From Gemmatimonadota bacterium (GTDB taxonomy: Bacteria > Gemmatimonadota > Gemmatimonadetes > Longimicrobiales > Gaopeijiaceae), in NCBI GenBank assembly GCA_030827315.1, contig JAURER010000004.1, forward strand, positions 56,194-120,193: DNA of 64,000 nt, written 5' to 3'. The notes under the pieces are model-generated. The model ran no database searches. It saw only the letters and a list, made by a program, of their open reading frames with translations, and had not been told where the DNA came from. Of the stretch, positions 51,578-59,829 are shown piece by piece. Made by a program: the position numbers and the translations under genes. The stretch's first letter is position 1, and each line of letters opens with the position of its first letter.

Positions 51578-52317
51578 ACGCGATCGAAGAACTCCCCTGG
51601 ACCGAGGTCGCCCGCCGACTGCGGGCCCGACCGCGGCTGATCTTCCCCGTGGGTGCGCTCGAGCAGCATGGACCGCACCTGCCCTTCGGCACCAACATCA
51701 TCATCGCCGAGCGTATCGCCTCGGAAGTGGCACGCCGAACCGGCGTACTCCACGCACCCGTCTTCTCGTACGGCGTGACCGTCGGAGGAGGTCCCTTCGA
51801 GGGCCGGTCGGGCCTGCGGCGGAAGACCTTTCACCGGGCGGTGAACGAGCTCCTCGGCCGCTGGGACGACGACGGTGTCGAGGAGTTCATCATTATCACC
51901 GCGCATCGCTTCGAGCCCCATCTCGAGGCGCTCCTCCTCGCGCCCGCCGTGGCGGCGACCAACACCGTTTACGACCTGTTCCAGATCGACGTGTCCGACA
52001 TCCTGGAGTCGGACCCGGAGTTCGAACACGCCGGTGAGCTGGAAACGTCGCTCATGCTGCACCTCCAGCCGGAACTGGTCCGTGTGATCGAGGCCCGCGA
52101 CTTCAGGCCGCAGGGCTCTGCGCTCCGAAAGTACACGCGGCGCCGGACCCCGACACCCCCGCTCGAATCGCAAGGTGTCCTCGGCTGCCCGACGCTGGCC
52201 ACGCCGGAGAAGGGCGCCCTCATCTTCGAGCGCTGGGTCGAAGCGATCTCACGCGCCGTGGCCGGTGGCACGGGGGCCGAGGACGACGGGACGAACCGCG
52301 GCGCCGCCCGTGGGTAG
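51571..52317 (+). CDS. Creatininase-family protein with altered metal-site motifs
   Basis: The 248-residue protein has the family's GALEQHGPHLPFG (Glu31, His33). The next motif, usually T-D, reads T-N (Asn42), and the usual NGH motif reads TAHRFEPH (His112). HAGELETSLM near 153-162 is conserved. Known members act on creatinine, on mycofactocin precursors (MftE), or on other cyclic amides; which applies here is unknown. GTG at 51571 has AAGGAG six nt upstream, an excellent ribosome-binding site. It is divergent from the sensor kinase. Confidence 0.82.
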   Translation: MSYAIEELPWTEVARRLRARPRLIFPVGALEQHGPHLPFGTNIIIAERIASEVARRTGVLHAPVFSYGVTVGGGPFEGRSGLRRKTFHRAVNELLGRWDDDGVEEFIIITAHRFEPHLEALLLAPAVAATNTVYDLFQIDVSDILESDPEFEHAGELETSLMLHLQPELVRVIEARDFRPQGSALRKYTRRRTPTPPLESQGVLGCPTLATPEKGALIFERWVEAISRAVAGGTGAEDDGTNRGAARG

Positions 52318-52326
52318 CATTCCTTC

Positions 52327-53019
52327 ATGAAGCGTTCCCTCCTCTTCGCACTCTGGTTCGTGGCACTCGGATTCGGCTCGTCGGCCGCACAGGGCGTCGT
52401 GGTCGACCAGGGACGCTTCGTGGTGCGCGTCGCGGAACGGGAAGTGGGTGAAGAGGAGTTCGTGATCCGCCGTGCCGGCCTCGGCAGCGGGGACGCCATC
52501 TTCGCGAGCGGGGTCGTCACGCGGAGGGTCGGCACGGGCACGCAGGAGGTGCGCCCCCTGCTCCGCGCGACCCCGCTGGAGGGCACGGCAGAGAGCTATC
52601 AGGTCTCGGTGTCCGGGCACGAGCCCGCCGAGATTCGCCTGGTCCGGTCCGGCCGGCGGTACGTGGCCACGATCCGCACCTCCGCTGGTGATGAGGACAG
52701 GGAGTTCCAGGCGCTCCCGGCGACGTACGTGCTCGAGCTCGACGTCGCGCACCACTACTACTTTCTCCGGTCCCTGCGGGAGGGCCGCCAAGGCCACGTG
52801 CTCGTGCCGCGCACCCGCGAGCAGCTGAACATCGCGGCGAGCCCGGCGGTCACCGAAGACCTCCGCCTGGGGCCGAACGTCGTGTCGGCGCGGAGGGTCG
52901 TCTTCACGATGGAAGATGGCGACACGCGGGTCGTGTGGTTCGACCGCCAGGGTCGCGTACTTCGGGTCGAGATTCCCGCCCGGCGCTACGTCGCCGAACG
53001 GCTCGACCTCGTCGGCTGA
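52327..53019 (+). CDS. Hypothetical secreted protein
   Basis: I do not recognise the family. The 230-residue product has a signal peptide (MKRSLLFALWFVALGFGSSAAQ) and then a beta-rich domain with repeated Arg/Val strands (GRFVVRVAEREVGEEEF, IRLVRSGRRYVATIR, TRVVWFDRQGRVLRVEIPARRY in parts). The pattern resembles the DUF6134 or DUF3108-type secreted beta proteins, but that is only a resemblance. It lies 9 nt after the creatininase-family gene and is probably co-transcribed. Location should be periplasmic or outer membrane. Confidence 0.78.
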   Translation: MKRSLLFALWFVALGFGSSAAQGVVVDQGRFVVRVAEREVGEEEFVIRRAGLGSGDAIFASGVVTRRVGTGTQEVRPLLRATPLEGTAESYQVSVSGHEPAEIRLVRSGRRYVATIRTSAGDEDREFQALPATYVLELDVAHHYYFLRSLREGRQGHVLVPRTREQLNIAASPAVTEDLRLGPNVVSARRVVFTMEDGDTRVVWFDRQGRVLRVEIPARRYVAERLDLVG

Positions 53020-53245
53020 GGGTCACCGCGCCGGATCACTTGGAGCACGTCGGCGGGGCATTAGCTTTGGGCGGCACGCGCCCCCGCCGGATCCGCTGAA
53101 ACTCTGCGCCGGGAGCGGTCGTACCTCAGTGATTGATCCAATGCCGCCCCGGCGGCGAACGAGAACCGGAGCGGCGGCGACCCGCGGGGATGGGCGACCC
53201 CCCCCCTGGAACGCCTGCAGCACCGAGCCAAGAGGCCTTCCGAGG
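53020..53245 (+). other. Leader region of the efflux operon
   Basis: The 226 nt hold a candidate promoter (53040-53069) and then a GC-rich leader of about 170 nt. CCGGATCCGC and neighbouring G/C runs allow several weak pairings but no clear terminator or riboswitch was seen. No gene is evident. Confidence 0.45.
53040..53069 (+). promoter_or_regulatory. Candidate promoter of the TolC-type efflux operon
   Basis: TTGGAG (53040-53045), a 16-nt spacer and TAGCTT (53062-53067), extending to TAGCTTTG, lie about 180 nt upstream of the TolC-like start. The -10 matches the TAnnTTTG form seen at rplM. Confidence 0.5.
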
Positions 53246-54739
53246 ATGAAGCTGCGAACCCTGACTGTGTTGGTCACCCTCGCGCGACTCGCCGTTCCCG
53301 GCGCGGCGCAGGAGCCCGTGCCCGAGCGACTCTCTCTCGCCGAGGCCATCGACATCGCACGGACGACGAACCCGGGCTTCCTGCAGACCCGCAACGACGA
53401 GGCGCTCGCCGACTGGGACGTGAAGGAGGCGTACGGTCAGCTGCTCCCCACCGCGTCGGCGTCGGGAGGCCTGTCGTGGCAGGGCTCCGGTGACGTTCCG
53501 CTCGTCGGGGGCGTGACCATCGGTGACCTCGGGCTCGCCGATCAGCCGTCCTACTACTCGTCTCGATACACGATCGGCGTCAACTACTCCCTGAACTGGG
53601 CCACGCTCCTGGCTCCCCGGCAGGCCAAGGCCCAGCGCTTCGCCACCCTGGACGGCATCGGGGTCGCCGAGGCGACGCTGATCTCCCAGGTCACGAGCCT
53701 CTACGTGGACATGCTCCGCCAGGTCGACGCCGTGCGCATCGCGGAACAACAGCTCGAGAACGCCGAGCTGAACCTCCGCCTCGCGCAGGGCCAGCTGGAG
53801 GTCGGCCAGGTAACCCCCATCGACGTCGGCCAGGCCGAGGTACAGGTCGGGCGGGCTCAGGTGACCCTGCTCCAGACCCAGAACGCCCGCACGACGGCGC
53901 GGATGCGTCTCCTCCAGGCTCTTGGTCTGCCGGTCGAGCAGCGGTTCGAGCCGACGACGACGTTCGAGCTGAGCGCACCGATGTGGTCGCTGTCGGAGCT
54001 CACGGAGATGGCGATGGCCGACAACCCCGAGCTGCTTCGGCGACGTTCCTCCACCGACGCCGCCGACGTGGCCGTGAGCGCGGTCTGGTCGCAGTACCTG
54101 CCGACCCTCTCCCTCTCAACCGGATGGAGCGGCTTCACCCGGGAAGCGAGCAGCACAGACTTCTTCATCGCGCAGGCCCAGGCAGGCGTGGCGAGCTCCA
54201 TTCAGCAGTGCGTACGCACGAACGACCTCTACGCGCGACTGACCCCGCCGATTCCCCCCATCGACTGCGCTCAGTTCGCGTTCACCGACGATCAGGCCGC
54301 CGCGATCGTTTCTGGCAACGACCAGTTCCCCTTCGCGTTCACCCGGTCGCCCCCCACGCTTTCGCTGAACCTGAGCATCCCGATCTTCACGGGGCTGAGC
54401 CGCGAACGGAACATGCAGGCCGCGAAGCTGCAGCGGGACGACCTCGTGCAGCAGGTGCGCGAGCAGGAGCTCGCCCTTCAGGCTGACCTGGCCATCGGCC
54501 TCGAGACGGCGCGGACGCTCTACGAGAGCGCGCTGCTCGAGGACCGCAACCGGCTCCTCGCCGAGCAGCAGCTCAACCTGGCCCGCGAGCGTTACCAGCT
54601 CGGAGCGATCACCTTCGTCGAACTCGTCGACGCCCAGACGGTGTTCGTCAACGCCGACGCCGACCGTACCCGCGCGGTCTTCGCCTATCACGACGCCGTA
54701 ACCACCCTCGAGGCGCTCGTGGGCGCCACTCTCCGCTAG
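53246..54739 (+). CDS. TolC-family outer-membrane efflux protein
   Basis: The 497-residue protein starts at ATG 53246 (MKLRTLTVLVTLARLAVPGAAQ, a signal peptide). It has the two outer-membrane-efflux repeats: long helices near residues 75-170 (LSLAEAIDIARTTNP, VAEATLISQVTSLY) and near 380-480 (REQELALQADLAIGL, LLAEQQLNLARERYQLGAITFVELVDAQ in parts). A 226-nt leader precedes it. It is the first gene of an efflux set with an adaptor and two permeases, and should span the outer membrane. Confidence 0.93.
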   Translation: MKLRTLTVLVTLARLAVPGAAQEPVPERLSLAEAIDIARTTNPGFLQTRNDEALADWDVKEAYGQLLPTASASGGLSWQGSGDVPLVGGVTIGDLGLADQPSYYSSRYTIGVNYSLNWATLLAPRQAKAQRFATLDGIGVAEATLISQVTSLYVDMLRQVDAVRIAEQQLENAELNLRLAQGQLEVGQVTPIDVGQAEVQVGRAQVTLLQTQNARTTARMRLLQALGLPVEQRFEPTTTFELSAPMWSLSELTEMAMADNPELLRRRSSTDAADVAVSAVWSQYLPTLSLSTGWSGFTREASSTDFFIAQAQAGVASSIQQCVRTNDLYARLTPPIPPIDCAQFAFTDDQAAAIVSGNDQFPFAFTRSPPTLSLNLSIPIFTGLSRERNMQAAKLQRDDLVQQVREQELALQADLAIGLETARTLYESALLEDRNRLLAEQQLNLARERYQLGAITFVELVDAQTVFVNADADRTRAVFAYHDAVTTLEALVGATLR

Positions 54740-54749
54740 GCGCCCTCCC

Positions 54750-56054
54750 ATGCAGACACGAAACAAGATCCTCATCGGAATCACCGTCGTCGTGGTGTTC
54801 GGCCTCGGGACATTTCTCTCGGTCCGCGGGCGCCGCGACCGGGGAATCGAAGTGCGTACGGAGTCCATCGAGCGCCGAGACCTCGTCGAGATCGTCACCG
54901 CGAGTGGCAACATCCGCGCGCGCCGCACCGTCGATATCAGCTCGGACGTATCGGCACGGGTATCCGAGCTCCTGGTGGACGAGGGTGACGACGTCGTCAC
55001 GGGCCAGACCCTGCTCCGGCTGGAGCCCGACCAGTACCGCGCCGCGCTCTCCCGGGCTGAGGCGCTACTCGCCCAGGCAGAGGCGCAGCAGGCCCAGCAG
55101 CAGGCCAACCTGGTGCAGGCCGAGCGTGATCGGGATCGGCTGGCACAGCTGCGCGCCCGGGACTCGCTGCTCGTGAGTCCCCAGCAGATCGACGACGCCG
55201 AGACCCGCGTCGAGGTGCAGCAGGCGCTCCTTCAGTCTGCGCGCTTCGGCGTCTCGCAGGCCCGCGCGGGCGTCGACGAGTCCCAGGACCGTCTCTCGAA
55301 GACCATCTTCACGGCCCCCATGGACGGAAAGGTCACGCGCCTGAACGTCGAAGAGGGTGAGACCGTGATTATCGGGACCATGAACAACCCGGGCAGCCTC
55401 GTGCTCACGATCTCGGATCTCTCGGTGATCGAGGTCGTCGTGAAGGTCGACGAAACCGAAGTCTCGGAAATTACCCTGGGCGACAGCGCTTCGATCCGCA
55501 TCGACGCCTTTCCGGACGTCGAGTTCGCGGGACACGTGACGGAGATCGGAAACTCGGCCATCAACCCGCCTACCCAGCAACAGACGACGCAGCAGGCGGC
55601 GATCGATTTCGAGGTCGTCCTCACCCTTCTGCCGTCCGAGGCACCCCTGCGCCCCGACCTGAGCGCGACGGCGGATATCGTCATCGAGAGCCGGGACGAC
55701 GTCGTCGCGGTGCCGATCATCGCCCTTACCGTGCGCGACCGATCGGAACTCGAGGGGGGCGACACGCCCACGGACGCGGCCGACGCTGAGGGTCCACCGC
55801 CCACGGCCGACGCGGCAGGTGACGCAGGCGCGGCCAACGACGTCGAGGGTGTCTTCCTGGTCTCGGAACGCTCCGTCCGCTTCGTTCCGGTGGTCATCGG
55901 GATCGCGGGGCGGGAGTACTTCGAAGTGCTGTCGGGGCTGGCCGAGGGGGACACGGTGGTCGCCGGACCGTACCAGAGGATCCGGCAGCTCAAGAACGGC
56001 GACGCGATCCGCCCCATGGAGGAGGATACGGAACGTCCGGGTGGCCAGAGGTAG
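54750..56054 (+). CDS. HlyD/MacA-family periplasmic adaptor
   Basis: The 434-residue membrane-fusion protein has an N-terminal anchor (about 7-25) and a lipoyl-like half (RRDLVEIVTASGNIRARRTVDIS; in parts). A coiled-coil hairpin follows (about 90-170, ALLAQAEAQQAQQQA, ERDRDRLAQLRARDSLL), with the second lipoyl half (FTAPMDGKVTRLNVEEGETV) and a beta-barrel domain. A flexible Asp/Ala/Pro linker (about 335-365) interrupts the C-terminal part. It lies 10 nt after the TolC-like gene and 6 nt before the first permease. Confidence 0.93.
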   Translation: MQTRNKILIGITVVVVFGLGTFLSVRGRRDRGIEVRTESIERRDLVEIVTASGNIRARRTVDISSDVSARVSELLVDEGDDVVTGQTLLRLEPDQYRAALSRAEALLAQAEAQQAQQQANLVQAERDRDRLAQLRARDSLLVSPQQIDDAETRVEVQQALLQSARFGVSQARAGVDESQDRLSKTIFTAPMDGKVTRLNVEEGETVIIGTMNNPGSLVLTISDLSVIEVVVKVDETEVSEITLGDSASIRIDAFPDVEFAGHVTEIGNSAINPPTQQQTTQQAAIDFEVVLTLLPSEAPLRPDLSATADIVIESRDDVVAVPIIALTVRDRSELEGGDTPTDAADAEGPPPTADAAGDAGAANDVEGVFLVSERSVRFVPVVIGIAGREYFEVLSGLAEGDTVVAGPYQRIRQLKNGDAIRPMEEDTERPGGQR

Positions 56055-56060
56055 CGTCGC

Positions 56061-57302
56061 GTGCACATCTGGGAGGGTGTGACCCTCGCGTTGCAGCAGA
56101 TACGCACCGAAAAGCTGAAGTCGTTCTTCAGCCTGCTCGGCGTGATTCTGGGCGTCATGTTCCTCATTGTGGTCGTGACCGTGGTCGAGGGGCTCGACCG
56201 ATACGTGCGCGAGGACTTCACGTCCCAGGTCTTCGGGGTCAACACCGTGACCCTGCGGCGCTGGCAGTCGGTCAACATCAATCTGACCCGCGAGGAACGG
56301 CGGGCCCGGAATCGCCGGCCCAGACTGCGCTTCGATGACGCCGAGGCCCTCCGCCAACAGCTGACGATCCCCGCCCGCGTCGCGGTCGAGAACAGCACCG
56401 GCGCCACGATCGTGGGCGACAACGGGGTGACCGCCTCCGGAGCGCGTGTACACGGGGCTTCGGCCTCGATCTTCGACATCCGCGCCCTGAACATCTCCGA
56501 AGGGAGAGCCTTCTCTGCGCAGGAGGACGAAGCCGGATCCCCGGTCATGGTCATTGGCTCCGAGACCGCCGAGCTCGTCTTCGAGGGTGTGTCACCGGTC
56601 GGGCGGAGCGTCCGCGTGCGAGGCTTCCCCTACAGGGTCATCGGCGTGCTCGAGGAGCGGGGTACGCTCTTCGGGCAATCGCAGGACAATCTCGTGATCG
56701 CGCCCGCCCGTTCGCCTATCCAGGCAATCACCGCGCCGGGCGGTAATGTCAGCGACATCATCATCCAGGCCGTCAACGCGGACCAGCTGAGAGACATTCA
56801 GCTTGAGGCCGAAGGGATCATGCGGGTCCGCCGTAAGCTCCGACCGGCGGAAGAGCCCGACTTTTCGCTCGAGACGGCGGACGAAGCCATCAGCTTCTGG
56901 AACAACATCTCCCGCATCCTCTTTATGGCTCTGCCGATGCTCGTCTCGATCTCCCTGGTCGTGGGGGGCATCGTGATCATGAACATCATGCTTGTCTCGG
57001 TCATGGAACGGACGCGTGAGATCGGTGTGAGGAAGGCGCTCGGAGCGCGCCGCCGCGACATCCTGACCCAGGTCATGATCGAGTCCGCAACACTTTCCAC
57101 GGTCGGCGCCTCATTCGGCGTCGCGGTCGGTCTCTCCATCGCGAAGCTCGTCTCCGCCGTTTCGCCGATCCCGGCCGCGGTCGCCCCGAAGTGGATTACG
57201 CTCGGTGTCCTGCTGGGGCTCACCGTCGGGATCGTCGCCGGCGTCTATCCGGCCGCGCGGGCCTCCAAGCTCGACCCCGTCGACGCCCTGCGGTACGAGT
57301 GA
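56061..57302 (+). CDS. MacB/FtsX-type ABC permease (no ATPase domain)
   Basis: The 413-residue protein starts with GTG at 56061 (MHIWEGVTLALQQIRTEKLKS). It has a first transmembrane helix near 24-44, a large periplasmic MacB-PCD domain (about 50-280), and three C-terminal helices with EREIGVRKALGA-type motif (TREIGVRKALGARRRDI) and a terminal ASKLDPVDALRYE. The ATPase domain of full MacB proteins is absent, and no ATPase gene is next to it. The next permease overlaps its stop codon. Confidence 0.92.
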   Translation: MHIWEGVTLALQQIRTEKLKSFFSLLGVILGVMFLIVVVTVVEGLDRYVREDFTSQVFGVNTVTLRRWQSVNINLTREERRARNRRPRLRFDDAEALRQQLTIPARVAVENSTGATIVGDNGVTASGARVHGASASIFDIRALNISEGRAFSAQEDEAGSPVMVIGSETAELVFEGVSPVGRSVRVRGFPYRVIGVLEERGTLFGQSQDNLVIAPARSPIQAITAPGGNVSDIIIQAVNADQLRDIQLEAEGIMRVRRKLRPAEEPDFSLETADEAISFWNNISRILFMALPMLVSISLVVGGIVIMNIMLVSVMERTREIGVRKALGARRRDILTQVMIESATLSTVGASFGVAVGLSIAKLVSAVSPIPAAVAPKWITLGVLLGLTVGIVAGVYPAARASKLDPVDALRYE

Positions 57303-58624
57303 GCACCGACCCGGGCGCGGGACGCATGGCACCGGGCACGTCGAGGCTCGAGGAGCGTGGCGCCTCCGGCCTCATGGCGCTCGTCGAGGGATTCCTCATC
57401 GCCCGGGACGCGATCCGGGCCAACAGGATCCGCTCCCTCCTGACCGTCCTCGGCGTCGCGGTCGGCGTGTCGGTGGTGGTCGCGATCGGGGCGCTCATGA
57501 CCGGGCTTCGCGAGAGCGTCATGACCGCCTTCGAGGCAGCCGGCCCCGACAACTTCGTCGTCACCCGCTTCGACTTCACCTCGCTGACCGTGGGCGACCG
57601 GAACGACCGCCCCCCGTGGTGGGGAAAGCCCGAGATCGAAGCGGAGGAGGCCCGGCGACTGGACGCGCTTCCCTCGGTGCAGGACGCACTCTACGACCTC
57701 AATCAGTTCCAGGTCGACATCGCCTTCGAGACCGAGGTCATGGAAGACGTGCTCGGCAGTGGCACGTCGGCCGGATGGTCGGCCTACCAGGCGGGGGACT
57801 TCGTGGTCGGTCGAGACTTCACCCCGGCAGAGGTAGAGCAGAACCGGGCGGTGGTCGTGCTCTCGACCGGCCTGTCGGAGCAGCTTTTCGGTCAGCGCGA
57901 CCCGATCGGGCGCCGGATCCGGGTTTCGAATCCCTTCCGTGGCACCCAGGAGCCCTTCACCGTCATCGGTGTCTACGAGCTCGAGGAGAACATCTTCTCC
58001 GGCGCCCTGAGGAACTGGGCTGTCTTCCCGTGGACGGCCGCCGTTCGACGACTGCGTCAGAGCACGTTCCAGGCACAGATCCTGGTAGTCCCGGCCGACT
58101 CCGTGAGCGCGCAGCGCGCGCAGGACGACGTCGTCGCGGCCATGAGGGGGATGCGGGGCCTCGGGCCGAGGGAGGAAAACAACTTCAGCCTGCTGGCGTC
58201 CGCGCAGATCGTGGACCTGTTCAACCGGCTGACGGCCGTCTTCTTCCTGGTCATCCTGCTCCTCGCCTCGGCTGGTCTCCTCGTGGGCGGCGTCGGCGTG
58301 ATCGGGATCATGCTGATTTCCGTCACGGAGCGAACGCGCGAGATCGGTGTCCGCAAGGCGATCGGTGCGACACGCCGGGAGATTCTCTGGCAGTTCCTCG
58401 TCGAGGCGTCCGTGCTCACGTGCGGCGGGGCCGCCGTGGGCCTCATGATCGGCTGGGGGATGGCCGCGACCGTCGCTCGCTTCACTCCACTTCCGGCGGC
58501 AATTCCCGCCTGGGCGGTGGCCGCAGCATTGGGAATGGCCGCGCTGTCCGGTATGCTGTTCGGACTTCTCCCCGCGTACCGCGCCAGCCGCCTGGAACCG
58601 GTGGCGGCCCTGCGATTCGAGTAG
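57299..58624 (+). CDS. MacB/FtsX-type ABC permease, second copy (no ATPase domain)
   Basis: The 441-residue protein has the same layout: first helix (RSLLTVLGVAVGVSVVVAIG), periplasmic domain (about 75-320), three C-terminal helices, TREIGVRKAIGATRREI and a terminal SRLEPVAALRFE. GTG at 57299 overlaps the previous stop (GTGA) and adds about 25 polar residues before the first helix; ATG at 57326 or 57374 is possible. It differs enough from the first permease to suggest a heterodimer. bshB1 follows 6 nt later. Confidence 0.9.
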   Translation: MSTDPGAGRMAPGTSRLEERGASGLMALVEGFLIARDAIRANRIRSLLTVLGVAVGVSVVVAIGALMTGLRESVMTAFEAAGPDNFVVTRFDFTSLTVGDRNDRPPWWGKPEIEAEEARRLDALPSVQDALYDLNQFQVDIAFETEVMEDVLGSGTSAGWSAYQAGDFVVGRDFTPAEVEQNRAVVVLSTGLSEQLFGQRDPIGRRIRVSNPFRGTQEPFTVIGVYELEENIFSGALRNWAVFPWTAAVRRLRQSTFQAQILVVPADSVSAQRAQDDVVAAMRGMRGLGPREENNFSLLASAQIVDLFNRLTAVFFLVILLLASAGLLVGGVGVIGIMLISVTERTREIGVRKAIGATRREILWQFLVEASVLTCGGAAVGLMIGWGMAATVARFTPLPAAIPAWAVAAALGMAALSGMLFGLLPAYRASRLEPVAALRFE

Positions 58625-58630
58625 CCGCCC

Positions 58631-59365
58631 ATGGTCGACAGGAAAGCACCCCTCGACATTCTCGCCGTCATGGCCCACCCCGATGACGCGGAGCTCCTCT
58701 GCGGGGGCACCCTCATCAAGAGCTCCAGCCGGGGAAAGCGCGTCGGTGTCCTCGACCTGACGGCAGGCGAGATGGGCAGCTCCGGCAACGCACAGATTCG
58801 TGCGCGCGAGGCCGATGCGGCCGCCGGCCAGATGGGCCTCGCCATGCGGATGTGCGCCGGACTTCCCGACGCGGCTCTCGAGAACGACGAGGAGTCGAGA
58901 CTCGTCGTGGCGGCGCACCTGCGGGCCCTTCGTCCCCGGGTGGTCATCACCCACTGGAAGAGCGGGCGTCACCGCGACCACCGTATCGCCGCGGAGCTCG
59001 TGCGCGACGCCTGCTTCCTCAGCGGTCTCAGGAAGCTCGACCTCCCCAGTGAACCGTTCCGCCCCTTCAAGCTCGTCTACGCAACCGCCTTTCGCGAGGA
59101 CGCCGACCCACCAGACTTCGTGGTCGACGTCACGGAGACCATGGAGCGAAAGCTCGACGCGCTGGCGCGTTACGCCTCCCAGTTCGCCGACGCCACGCAG
59201 GCCGGCGAGGTCTTCCCCTCCGGAGACCGGCCCCTGCTGCAGCAGATCCGCCACAAGATGGCGCATTACGGATCGCTGATCCGAGTACGCTACGGGGAGC
59301 CGTTCCGGGTCGACGAGGCGCTGGAGGTCGACGAGATCGCGACGCTGGGCGTGGCGACGTTCTGA
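58631..59365 (+). CDS. bshB1: Bacillithiol biosynthesis deacetylase BshB1 (LmbE family)
   Basis: BshB deacetylates GlcNAc-malate to GlcN-malate in bacillithiol synthesis. The 244-residue protein shows LDILAVMAHPDDAELLCGGT with the zinc motif AHPDDAE (15-21) and KRVGVLDLTAGEMGSSG, then the later zinc ligand region SGRHRDHRIA. The N-terminal LTAGEMG and the length fit BshB1 better than the MshB or PIG-L branches, but other LmbE deacetylases are possible. bshA and bshC are not in the window. It lies 6 nt after the second permease. Confidence 0.82.
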   Translation: MVDRKAPLDILAVMAHPDDAELLCGGTLIKSSSRGKRVGVLDLTAGEMGSSGNAQIRAREADAAAGQMGLAMRMCAGLPDAALENDEESRLVVAAHLRALRPRVVITHWKSGRHRDHRIAAELVRDACFLSGLRKLDLPSEPFRPFKLVYATAFREDADPPDFVVDVTETMERKLDALARYASQFADATQAGEVFPSGDRPLLQQIRHKMAHYGSLIRVRYGEPFRVDEALEVDEIATLGVATF

Positions 59366-59402
59366 CGCCTTGTCGCCGCGTCGGTTCCCCGGCGCAGCAG
59401 GG

Positions 59403-59744
59403 TCAGGCGGTCCGGCAGGAGACCTCGAGCAGAATCCTGCGCCACGAAGGCACATCGGAGCCACGGACGCGGAGAAGGCGAGCCCGCGCGATCCCGCCCC
59501 GCGCGAGCCACGGCCAGAGCCAGTTCGCGATCTCCGACGGAAGGTGTCCGATGGGCTCGCCCGTCGTCGTGTGAACCCAGACCTCGGGCTCCTCCTGCAC
59601 CGGGGGATCGGGAACGAGACGTAGCTCGTCGCCGTCGTGCAGGTGGTCTACGAAGCGCTCGCGTCCCGCGAACACCGTCCCGTGGACCGTCGACCGGAAT
59701 CGCGACGGCTGACCCTCTGGAAACGGCGGACACGCCTGTGTCAT
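59403..59744 (-). CDS. Small HIRAN-like domain protein
   Basis: The 113-residue product shows the pattern of a HIRAN domain: VHGTVFAGRERFVDHLHDGDELRLVPDPP (in parts: TVFAGRERF, LHDGDELRLVPDPP), VWVHTTTGEPIGHLPSEIANWL, then RGGIARARLLRV. HIRAN domains bind DNA ends in SWI2/SNF2 helicases and occur alone in bacteria. The call is from pattern resemblance, not a search. ATG at 59744 is used. It is divergent from the cysteine desulfurase, sharing a promoter region. Confidence 0.65.
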   Translation of the reverse strand: MTQACPPFPEGQPSRFRSTVHGTVFAGRERFVDHLHDGDELRLVPDPPVQEEPEVWVHTTTGEPIGHLPSEIANWLWPWLARGGIARARLLRVRGSDVPSWRRILLEVSCRTA

Positions 59745-59763
59745 TCGTTCTCGCGAGCGCGGG

Positions 59764-59795
59764 TGGCTGGGGCGATGCGGCGACCGCGTTAACTT
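59764..59795 (+). promoter_or_regulatory. Candidate promoter of the cysteine desulfurase-mnmA pair
   Basis: TAACTT (59790-59795) is a good -10 box, 34 nt before the ATG at 59830. The -35 is weak; TGGCTG (59764-59769) would give a 20-nt spacer as in Bacteroidetes promoters. The box overlaps the -10 of the opposite promoter. Confidence 0.4.
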
Positions 59796-59819
59796 ACCCG
59801 GGCTTCGATCGCAGGCCAA
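59791..59819 (-). promoter_or_regulatory. Candidate promoter of the HIRAN-like gene
   Basis: On the minus strand TTGGCC (59814-59819), a 17-nt spacer and TAAGTT (59791-59796) form a plausible promoter. Its -10 shares five base pairs with the -10 of the divergent desulfurase promoter. Confidence 0.5.
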
Positions 59820-59829
59820 CCAGCACTCC

